Source: an uncultured Oscillospiraceae bacterium
GTDB lineage: Bacteria; Bacillota; Clostridia; Oscillospirales; Ruminococcaceae
Direction of reading: 5' to 3'
Length of the DNA stretch: 29,141 nucleotides
Assembly: GCA_905212515.1 (NCBI GenBank)
Contig: CAJMEU010000014.1
Location: 1 to 29,141 of the forward strand
Every line of letters starts with the position of its first letter. Position 1 is the first letter of the stretch. Below are positions 1 to 5,756 of this stretch, piece after piece. A program made the position numbers and the translations under genes. The notes under the pieces are model-generated. The model was not told where the DNA came from. It worked only from the letters and a program-made list of their open reading frames with translations, and made no database searches.

Positions 1-1
1 T

Positions 2-87
2 TGGTGGGAGAGGATGGATTCGAACCATCGAAGCGAAGACGCAACAGATTTACAGTCTGCCCCCATTGGCCACTCGGGAACTCTCCC
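2..87 (-). tRNA. tRNA-Tyr (GTA anticodon)
   Basis: Read on the minus strand this is a complete class II tRNA with a seven-base-pair acceptor stem (GGGAGAG with CTCTCCC), a long variable arm, a GGTTCGAATCC T-loop and an encoded CCA end at 2-4. The anticodon loop CTGTAAA gives GTA, which decodes tyrosine. Two leftward promoters lie just upstream. Confidence 0.95.
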
Positions 88-128
88 CTATTCAATTGAC
101 ACCCCGGATAAGCAACGGGTGCTTTGCT

Positions 129-157
129 ATTATAGCAACTCAGCCGCGCAAAGTCAA
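129..157 (-). promoter_or_regulatory. Proximal promoter of tRNA-Tyr
   Basis: On the minus strand TTGACT (152-157), a 17-nt spacer and a perfect TATAAT (129-134) lie about 40 bp before the tRNA 5' end. It reads as a strong housekeeping promoter. Confidence 0.8.
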
Positions 158-197
158 GCTCTTTTTACGAACTTTACTACCCCGAGGACGCTTATAT

Positions 198-226
198 ATA
201 ATACCAGACAGCGCGCGTTTTGTCAA
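198..226 (-). promoter_or_regulatory. Distal promoter of tRNA-Tyr
   Basis: A second minus-strand promoter: perfect -35 TTGACA (221-226), 17-nt spacer, TATTAT (198-203). With the proximal one it forms a tandem pair facing the tRNA, so the tRNA transcript starts inside this window. Confidence 0.7.
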
Positions 227-323
227 TGGGAACGAGACAAAAAATGCAGTTTTTTGCCTTATCCCTCTGGCACAGCTTCTGCCTGACGGCATGGGCGGCA
301 AAGAGGAAAACCGGCGGCTGTAC

Positions 324-355
324 TTTTGTGATTTTGCACAAATTTGCTCACAAAA
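324..355. promoter_or_regulatory. Inverted repeats upstream of the first Gfo/Idh promoter
   Basis: TTTTGTG (324-330) is matched by CACAAAA (349-355). Nested within, TTTGTG (325-330) and CACAAA (337-342) form a 6-6-6 inverted repeat. The overlapping ACAAATTTG (338-346) also occurs at 28873-28881 by the ROK repressor promoter. The site sits just upstream of the -35 box, so it is a candidate operator or activator site; the protein is unknown. Confidence 0.45.
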
Positions 356-363
356 GTTTCATG

Positions 364-392
364 TTGTCCATTTTTGCAAAATCTGTTACAAT
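364..392 (+). promoter_or_regulatory. Promoter of the Gfo/Idh-AgaI operon
   Basis: TTGTCC (364-369), a 17-nt spacer and TACAAT (387-392) precede the AAAGGAGG ribosome binding site at 411-418. Transcription would start near 399. The spacer carries CATTTTTGCAAAA (369-381), which matches 13 bases of a perfect palindrome at 8891-8906 and so could be a shared repressor site. Confidence 0.7.
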
Positions 393-426
393 AGAGGCAG
401 CGACAAATACAAAGGAGGTTTTTTCA

Positions 427-1509
427 ATGGAAAAGACACGCGTTGCGCTATTGGGATGCGGCTTTATTGCCAATATCCATGCGGAGAGTTACAGCCGCTT
501 TGTCGGCGATGCCGAGGTTGTGGCCGTATACGGCCACAACAAGGCCCACGCCAAGGAATTTGCCAAACAACACAACATTCCCGCCTGGTATGATGACGTG
601 GATGCCCTGCTGGCCGCCGAGCAGGTGGATGTGGTGGATATCTGCCTGCCCAACTACCTGCACCATGAGGTGTGCCTGAAGGCCGCCGAAGCAAACAAGC
701 ACGTGATCTGCGAAAAGCCCCTGGCCCTGACGCTGGAACAGGCCGACGAGATGATCGCAGCGTGCGAGAGCCGCAACTTGAAACTGATGTACGCCGAAGA
801 GCTGTGCTTTGCCCCGAAATATGAGCGTGTGCGCGCGCTGGTGGAGGCCGGCGCCGTGGGCGATGTGTACATGTTGAAACAGGGCGAAAAGCACAGCGGC
901 CCCCACAGCCGCTGGTTTTACCAAAAGGAGACGGCCGGCGGCGGCGTGATGATGGATATGGGCTGCCACGCCCTGGCCTGGTTCCGCTGGATGAACAAGA
1001 ACAATCCCGTGAAAAGCGTGTACGCCTCGATGAAGACCGTGCTGCACGGCAGCATCACCGACTGCGACGACAACACCATCACCATGGTGGAATTTGAGAA
1101 CGGCGTGACCGGCCTGGCCGAGGACAGCTGGGCCAAACAGGGCGGCATGGACGACCGCATTGAAGTGTACGGCACTAAGGGCGTGTCTTATGCGGATCTG
1201 TTCCAGGGCAACGCGGCCTTGACCTACAGCCTGGACGGCTACGATTATGCCATGGAAAAGGCCGGCAGCTCCCAGGGGTGGACGTTCACCATCTTCGAGG
1301 AGGCTTTCAACCAGGGATATCCGCAGGAACTGAGCCACTTCATCCACTGCGTGCGCACGGGCGACACCCCCGTGGTGACGGGCCGGGACGGCCGCGCGGT
1401 GCTGGAGATCATTTACGCCGCCTATGCCTCAGCCAAAAGCGGCGCCAAGGTGGAGCTGCCCTTTGAGCCCAAGGGCCTGAAATATCCCATCGAACTGCTG
1501 CTGGGTTAA
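427..1509 (+). CDS. Gfo/Idh/MocA family oxidoreductase (1 of 5)
   Basis: A 360-residue NAD(P)-dependent sugar or polyol dehydrogenase of the Gfo/Idh/MocA family. An N-terminal Rossmann fold has the nucleotide motif GCGFIA (10-15), and the family's catalytic lysine is seen in CEKPLA (K97). The C-terminal alpha/beta domain would bind the sugar. ATG 427 is chosen because a strong AAAGGAGG lies 8 bases before it; a longer in-frame reading from 220 has no such site and would start upstream of the promoter. It is the first gene of a rightward pair with an AgaI-like isomerase 5 bp downstream, which suggests a substrate related to amino sugars. The exact substrate cannot be read from sequence. The family call is secure. 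Confidence 0.9.
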   Translation: MEKTRVALLGCGFIANIHAESYSRFVGDAEVVAVYGHNKAHAKEFAKQHNIPAWYDDVDALLAAEQVDVVDICLPNYLHHEVCLKAAEANKHVICEKPLALTLEQADEMIAACESRNLKLMYAEELCFAPKYERVRALVEAGAVGDVYMLKQGEKHSGPHSRWFYQKETAGGGVMMDMGCHALAWFRWMNKNNPVKSVYASMKTVLHGSITDCDDNTITMVEFENGVTGLAEDSWAKQGGMDDRIEVYGTKGVSYADLFQGNAALTYSLDGYDYAMEKAGSSQGWTFTIFEEAFNQGYPQELSHFIHCVRTGDTPVVTGRDGRAVLEIIYAAYASAKSGAKVELPFEPKGLKYPIELLLG

Positions 1510-1514
1510 AGGCC

Positions 1515-2237
1515 ATGGATATCAAAACCTTTGATACCGCCGCTCTGGCTGCCGAATATGCCGCGGACACGGTGGAGGTCCTGCTGCGGGAAAAGCCGGA
1601 TGCCGTGCTGTGCCTGGCCGCGGGGCACACTTCTCTGCCCGTGTTCGACGAGCTGGCGCGGCGCGGGCTGGATTTTTCCCTGGCGCGCGTCATCGGCCTG
1701 GACGACTGGCTGGGCGTGGGGCCCGATACCGACGGCAGCTGCGCGGCCTTTCTGGGACATAACTTCTTCAGCCGGGTGAACCTGAAGCCGGAGAATATCC
1801 GCCTGTTCAACGCCCTGGCCCCGGACCCTGAGGCCGAGTGTGCCGCCATGGAGCGGCAGCTGGCCGATTGGGGCGGCCTTGACTACCTGCTGCTGGGCAT
1901 GGGCATGAACGGGCATCTGGCCCTGAACGAGCCTGGGGACAGCTTTGCCCGCCGCGCCCACGTGGTGCCTTTGGCGGACACCACCAAGCAGGTGGCGCCC
2001 AAATACTTCCCCGCCGGCATGCCGCCCATCACCCAAGGCATCACCCTGGGCATCGCGGACTTTATGGAGGCGCGCTGCATCCAACTGGCGGTATTCGGCG
2101 CCCACAAAGCGCCGGTGGTGGCACGCCTGCTGGCGCAAGCCCCCAGCGAGGATCTGCCCGCCACAGCGCTGAAATCGCTGCCCCAGGCACAGCTGCTGCT
2201 GGACCGGGCCGCGCTGGACGGGACGGCCGAAAAATAA
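1515..2237 (+). CDS. AgaI/NagB-like amino-sugar-6-phosphate isomerase/deaminase
   Basis: A 240-residue member of the glucosamine-6-phosphate isomerase / 6-phosphogluconolactonase superfamily. The NagB landmarks LDDW (62-65) and GHLALNEPG (133-141) are visible. Where NagB has the catalytic GxDGH, this protein has GMGMNGH with Asn132 in place of the ring-opening Asp (Asp141 in E. coli NagB); His134 and Glu139 are kept. The NGH form and the segment PITQGITLG resemble E. coli AgaI of the N-acetylgalactosamine pathway more than NagB, as recalled from the families. It may act on galactosamine-6-phosphate or a related sugar phosphate, or be a lactonase-like paralogue. It starts 5 bp after the dehydrogenase stop and ends at a strong terminator. 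Confidence 0.75.
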   Translation: MDIKTFDTAALAAEYAADTVEVLLREKPDAVLCLAAGHTSLPVFDELARRGLDFSLARVIGLDDWLGVGPDTDGSCAAFLGHNFFSRVNLKPENIRLFNALAPDPEAECAAMERQLADWGGLDYLLLGMGMNGHLALNEPGDSFARRAHVVPLADTTKQVAPKYFPAGMPPITQGITLGIADFMEARCIQLAVFGAHKAPVVARLLAQAPSEDLPATALKSLPQAQLLLDRAALDGTAEK

Positions 2238-2245
2238 AAAGAAAA

Positions 2246-2280
2246 GCGCGCGGGAGCCTTTTGCCCCTGCGCGCCTTTTT
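2246..2280. terminator. Bidirectional terminator between the AgaI-like and rpiR genes
   Basis: A 9-bp stem, GCGCGCGGG (2246-2254) with CCTGCGCGC (2266-2274), one G-T wobble, followed by TTTTT (2276-2280) and preceded by an A-rich run (about 2230-2245). It can serve both convergent genes; the rpiR stop codon overlaps its T tract. Confidence 0.85.
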
Positions 2281-3130
2281 AATATACTTTATGGCTGACC
2301 ATCTCATTCACGCGGGCCAGCGTGGCGGCGCGTTTCTCGTAATCCTGCAGCACCAGGCCCATGTACAGGCTGTCCACAATGGCCAGCTGGGAGATGCGGG
2401 AAAACATGGTCTCGGTGTAGAAATCCGTCTCCACATCGCCCGTCACTAAGGCGATATCGGCCCACTTCAGGATGTGGGTGCCCTTGAAATTGGTGATGGC
2501 GATGGTGGTGGCGCCCCGCTGCTTTGCCATACGCAGCGCGTCCACCGTATCCCGGGTGGCGCCGGAATGAGAGATGCCCACGGCCACGTCGCCCGCACAC
2601 AGGGTGCTGGCGCAGATCTGCTGCAGATGGTTATCGGAATAGGCCCGGCAGGGCAGACCGATGCGCAGCAGCTTGATGACCATATCGCTGGCCACAGCGG
2701 CTGAGTTGCCCACACCATAGATATCGATGAGGCGGGCACCGGCGATGGCCTGCACCGCGCGCAGATAACTGCCGCGGTCCAGCATCCGGCGGGTGTCCTC
2801 CAGCGTGCCCACGGCCATGGTGAGCATGCGATCCGGAATGGCGGCCAAATCGTCGCCCGGCGCCACGCGCACATCCAGCAGCTGCTTTTCCGGCCGGGGC
2901 GCGGCCGCTTCAGCGGCCAGGGCCAGGCGCAGGGCGGCCAGACTGTCGTATCCCAGGGCGTGCAGAAAACGCATCACTGTGGGCTGGCTGACGCCGGCCC
3001 CTTCCGCCAGCGCCGCCAGGGTAAGGGCCATGGCGCGGGCGGGGGCGGCCAGGATGAGATCGGCCACTTTGCGCTCGGATGGGCGCAGGGCGGTATAGTG
3101 GGTCTTGATGCGCTGGACGGCACTGTCCAT
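2279..3130 (-). CDS. RpiR/MurR family transcriptional regulator
   Basis: A 283-residue regulator with the RpiR layout: an N-terminal helix-turn-helix (about residues 15-75, including LAEGAGVSQPTVMRFLHALG) and a C-terminal SIS sugar-phosphate-binding domain (YGVGNSAAVASD, then GISHSGATRDT). RpiR proteins usually sense phosphosugars and control amino-sugar or pentose genes. The inner ATG at 3130 is preferred because AGGGG lies upstream at usable distance; an in-frame extension to 3190 would add 20 unlike residues. It converges on the AgaI-like gene. Its target is likely one of the nearby operons, but no RpiR site was identified. No clear promoter is seen between 3131 and 3356. Confidence 0.88.
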   Translation of the reverse strand: MDSAVQRIKTHYTALRPSERKVADLILAAPARAMALTLAALAEGAGVSQPTVMRFLHALGYDSLAALRLALAAEAAAPRPEKQLLDVRVAPGDDLAAIPDRMLTMAVGTLEDTRRMLDRGSYLRAVQAIAGARLIDIYGVGNSAAVASDMVIKLLRIGLPCRAYSDNHLQQICASTLCAGDVAVGISHSGATRDTVDALRMAKQRGATTIAITNFKGTHILKWADIALVTGDVETDFYTETMFSRISQLAIVDSLYMGLVLQDYEKRAATLARVNEMVSHKVY

Positions 3131-3356
3131 AAAGGAAGCCCCTTTCTGTTTTGTTTCATTGCCCCGCTTTTCAGCCGGTAAATTTTCCACCTATAAGCTT
3201 CCGCAATGGCGCGGGGCCTTCCTCGCGGGAGGTCCAGGACGCCCCTAACGGGAGGATCGTGCGGGTTTTCTCACAGGCGAACAAGGCAAGATCATTTTCC
3301 TGTGCACTGCGGGGCAGCGGCTGGTTACTGCTGAAAACAGCCGGATAGCGTCGCGC
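3131..3356. other. Intergenic region upstream of rpiR
   Basis: A 226-bp stretch between the rpiR start and the VOC gene stop. It should hold the leftward rpiR promoter, but no convincing -35/-10 pair was found. No terminator with a T tract is seen after the VOC gene. Confidence 0.4.
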
Positions 3357-3749
3357 TTACATCCAAGGCATGATAGGAGGCAGGATACAGAAAGGATGCC
3401 CCGCAGGGTCAATCATCACCCGCCAGCGATCGTCGAATTGGATTTCCGATAGGGTCGCGCCGCACGACAGGGCATACTTCACGCCCTCTTCCACATCCTC
3501 GACATGGAAGTCCAAATGTGCCATCTGCTGCTGCTCGTCCAGTGCTGCGGGCCAAACGGGCGGGACATAATCGTCTACCTGCTGAAAGGTGATCCAAGTT
3601 GGCAGTCCCTTTTGCTCCAAATTGGCCAATACCGTATACTCTTCGCCTTGGAACCGTGTCCAGCCAAGCAGCTTTTCATAAAAGGCGGACAGTTCATCCG
3701 CATGATCGGAATCCAGGACAGTATTCCATCCCACAAGTTTTAGCGCCAT
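3357..3749 (-). CDS. VOC (glyoxalase/bleomycin-resistance fold) protein
   Basis: A 130-residue single-domain protein of the vicinal oxygen chelate superfamily. It opens with the typical beta-alpha repeat (LVGWNTVLDSDHADELSAFYEKLLG) and has a second half beginning HLDFHVEDVEEGVKYALSCGA and ending DPAGHPFCILPP. These proteins bind a metal and act as lyases, isomerases, dioxygenases or ligand-sequestering proteins, so function cannot be assigned. GGAGGG precedes the ATG and a strong promoter lies at 3857-3885. Its codons look less GC-biased than those of the flanking catabolic genes, which hints at separate history. It diverges from deoC. Confidence 0.75.
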   Translation of the reverse strand: MALKLVGWNTVLDSDHADELSAFYEKLLGWTRFQGEEYTVLANLEQKGLPTWITFQQVDDYVPPVWPAALDEQQQMAHLDFHVEDVEEGVKYALSCGATLSEIQFDDRWRVMIDPAGHPFCILPPIMPWM

Positions 3750-3856
3750 CGCATGTTCCCTCCGCTTTTTTACCGGCTATCAGTCCCGGTTTGCCGCATA
3801 TGCCGCAGGCCGGAGCACCGGCTCACAAGGGCCAAAACCGCCTGCGGTTGTTTTTC

Positions 3857-3885
3857 ATTATACCTCTACAGCGGACGATGTGCAA
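3857..3885 (-). promoter_or_regulatory. Promoter of the VOC gene
   Basis: Minus-strand TTGCAC (3880-3885), 17-nt spacer, perfect TATAAT (3857-3862). The leader of about 100 nt to the ATG contains small GC-rich inverted repeats, including AACCGC-CT-GCGGTT. Confidence 0.75.
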
Positions 3886-3890
3886 GCGTG

Positions 3891-3907
3891 ATGTAGAAAT
3901 TCTACAT
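3891..3907. promoter_or_regulatory. Palindrome between divergent VOC and deoC promoters
   Basis: ATGTAGAA-A-TTCTACAT is a perfect 8-bp inverted repeat with one central base. It lies between the -35 boxes of the leftward VOC promoter and the rightward deoC promoter. TCTACA (3865-3870) and TGTAGC (3922-3927) nearby repeat the half-site, so a dimeric regulator could control both genes. Confidence 0.6.
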
Positions 3908-3914
3908 TTATTCA

Positions 3915-3943
3915 TTGACTTTGTAGCATCGTTATGCTATGCT
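3915..3943 (+). promoter_or_regulatory. deoC promoter with internal inverted repeat
   Basis: TTGACT (3915-3920), 17-nt spacer, TATGCT (3938-3943). The spacer and -10 contain TAGCAT-CGTT-ATGCTA (3924-3939), a perfect 6-bp inverted repeat placed where a repressor would block RNA polymerase. Confidence 0.75.
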
Positions 3944-4004
3944 GGAACCAGCGAAAGGAGATACGCGGCCCTATCCCTTCGGATAAATACAAGGCGTGTA
4001 TCAC

Positions 4005-4751
4005 ATGCATATGAAACCTGCGAAAAAAGCTGCCGACATGACCGTGGCCGAATTGGCCAAATACATCGACCAATCCGTGCTGAAGCCCGAGTTTACCGAG
4101 GCGGATATCCGCAAGTATATCCAGGAGGGCATCGACTTCGGCTGCCGCACCGTGTGCATCAACCCCGCTTCCCTGCCCATTGGCATCGAGATGTGCGAGG
4201 GTACGGACACGGACATCTGCGTGGTGTGCGACTTCCCCTTCGGCCTGTCCACCACCGCTTCAAAGGTGATGCAGGCGGAGGAGTACTGCAAGACCGGCAA
4301 GGTGTTTGAGCTGGACATCGTGGCCAACTACGGCTGGATCCGCAGCGGCAAGTGGGACGACGTGCAGGCGGATATCAAGGCTGTGTGCGACGTGTGCCAC
4401 AAATACGGCACGGCTGTAAAAGTGATCTTCGAGGTGGATTCCCTCACCCTGGACGAAGTGAAACGCGCCACGGAAGTGGCCATTGCCGCGGGCGCGGATT
4501 TTGTGAAAACCTCCACCGGATTCTTCACCGGCGGCAAGAACGAGGGCGCCACGCTGGAAGTGGTGCAGGCCATGATGGACACGGCCCAGGGCCGCTGCAA
4601 GGTCAAAGGCGCGGGCGGCATCCGCACCCGCGAGCGCTTTTTGGAGCTGATCGACATGGGCATCGACCGCATGGGCATCGGCTACCGCTCCACCCCGGTG
4701 GTGCTGGGCTGCACCCCCGAGGAAGCAAAGGCACAGCGCGGCAAAGCGTAA
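4005..4751 (+). CDS. deoC: Deoxyribose-phosphate aldolase (DERA family)
   Basis: A 248-residue class I aldolase of the DeoC fold, which reversibly splits 2-deoxyribose-5-phosphate into glyceraldehyde-3-phosphate and acetaldehyde. The Schiff-base lysine is Lys168 in FVKTSTGF; the proton-relay residues are Lys201 in VKGAGGIRT and Asp104 in FELDIVANYG. The spacing matches E. coli DERA (Asp102, Lys167, Lys201). The start is uncertain: ATG 4005 has AAGG ten bases before it; GTG 3996 and ATG 4011 are alternatives. A better GAAAGGAG at 3953-3960 is too far upstream for all of them. It stands alone behind its own promoter, among sugar genes rather than nucleoside genes, so it may cleave another deoxy-sugar phosphate. 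Confidence 0.88.
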   Translation: MHMKPAKKAADMTVAELAKYIDQSVLKPEFTEADIRKYIQEGIDFGCRTVCINPASLPIGIEMCEGTDTDICVVCDFPFGLSTTASKVMQAEEYCKTGKVFELDIVANYGWIRSGKWDDVQADIKAVCDVCHKYGTAVKVIFEVDSLTLDEVKRATEVAIAAGADFVKTSTGFFTGGKNEGATLEVVQAMMDTAQGRCKVKGAGGIRTRERFLELIDMGIDRMGIGYRSTPVVLGCTPEEAKAQRGKA

Positions 4752-4765
4752 AATTACAAAATGGC

Positions 4766-4798
4766 ACAAGGGCCGTCCCCAGCGGGGGCGGCCCTTGT
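4766..4798. terminator. Terminator hairpin between deoC and the activase gene
   Basis: A 15-bp stem (4766-4780 with 4784-4798; one T-G wobble) and three-base loop AGC lie between convergent genes. The tail is T-rich only on the minus strand (TTTTGTAATTTT), so it best terminates the leftward glycyl-radical operon, while the rightward tail is weak. Confidence 0.75.
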
Positions 4799-4835
4799 AC
4801 TTTATGGAGAGAAATTTGAAAAAAGCAGCTTGTGT

Positions 4836-5756
4836 TCAGCCGCCGATGGAGGCGGCAAGACCCAGCTCCCGGGCCAGTTGCTGCCAGGGCAGCAGATCCT
4901 GTTCGCGCAGCATAGGGCCATCCCCCATCGGGTAATCAAGACCCAGGGCCGCATACTTGTTTTTGCCCAGCGTGTGGTAGGGCAGCAGATCCACTCGCCC
5001 CACACCGCAGTCCCGGGCCAGCTGGAAAATGCCCCGCATGGAAGCCTCGTCGTGATTGAAACCGGGGATGACCGGCACCCGCGCCACCACCTCTGCGCCG
5101 CTGGCTGCGGCGCGGGCCAGGTTTTGCCGGATGAGGGGCAGGCTGCCGCCTGTCACTGCCCGCAGACGGGCCGCCTCGGCGTGTTTCACGTCGAAGAGGA
5201 ACAGGTCGGGCTTTGTGGTGCAGGCGTCCCAGGCCTCGGCGGAAAAGGCGCCGCAGGTCTCCACCGCCGTGGAGAGGCCGGCGCTTTTGCACAGGGCCAG
5301 GAAAGCGCCCAGCCCCTCCGGCTGGGCAAAGGGTTCGCCGCCGGAGACGGTGACGCCACCACCGGAGGCCTGGTAATAGTCTTGATCGCGCGCCACTTCC
5401 GCCAGAAGGCTTGACGGGGTGCGCTGCCCGCCGCACAGGCGCAGTGCGTTTTGTCCGCAGGCCTGTACACAGGCGCCGCACACAGCGCACAGCGTCCGGT
5501 CCAGCACGGGTTTTCCGCCGGGGACAATGGTGCGGGCCCCCCTGGGGCAGGCAGCCACGCAGGCTCCGCAGGCCGTACAGCGCCCCTCGAACCACAAAAG
5601 CTGGGTCTCCGGGCGCTGGCTCTCGGGGTTGGCGCACCAGGGACAGTGCAGGGGACAGCCCTTCAAAAACACGGTGGTGCGGATACCCGGCCCGTCTTTG
5701 GTGGCAAAACGCTCCACTTCCATCACGCGCAAAAGAGGCTCAGTCATAGAGGACAC
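4836..5756 (-). CDS. Glycyl radical enzyme activase (radical SAM, PflA-like)
   Basis: A 306-residue radical SAM enzyme that would install the glycyl radical on the upstream glycyl radical enzyme. The SAM cluster motif CPLHCPWC supplies Cys34, Cys38 and Cys41. It is followed by an inserted two-cluster ferredoxin domain with Cys60/63/66/70 and Cys90/93/96/100, a feature of activases for dehydratase-type and other non-PFL glycyl radical enzymes. SGGEPF is the radical SAM GGE motif. The frame overlaps the 3' end of the partner gene, indicating translational coupling. GTG 5756 has AAGGAG ten bases upstream; ATG 5747, overlapping the partner's TGA, is the alternative. It is the last gene before the terminator at 4766-4798. 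Confidence 0.92.
   Translation of the reverse strand: MSSMTEPLLRVMEVERFATKDGPGIRTTVFLKGCPLHCPWCANPESQRPETQLLWFEGRCTACGACVAACPRGARTIVPGGKPVLDRTLCAVCGACVQACGQNALRLCGGQRTPSSLLAEVARDQDYYQASGGGVTVSGGEPFAQPEGLGAFLALCKSAGLSTAVETCGAFSAEAWDACTTKPDLFLFDVKHAEAARLRAVTGGSLPLIRQNLARAAASGAEVVARVPVIPGFNHDEASMRGIFQLARDCGVGRVDLLPYHTLGKNKYAALGLDYPMGDGPMLREQDLLPWQQLARELGLAASIGG

Larger units (their letters stand above)
88..426. other. Intergenic region between tRNA-Tyr and the first Gfo/Idh gene
   Basis: This stretch holds no convincing gene. It contains two leftward tRNA promoters (129-226), a rightward promoter (364-392) and AT-rich inverted repeats (324-385). The open frames that cross it also cross the tRNA and lack ribosome binding sites. 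Nothing is recognised between about 230 and 320. Confidence 0.7.

Noticed and set aside
14..593. Plus-strand open frames running through tRNA-Tyr and the leader of the first gene
   Set aside because: They cross a tRNA gene and two promoters, and have no ribosome binding site or familiar protein features.
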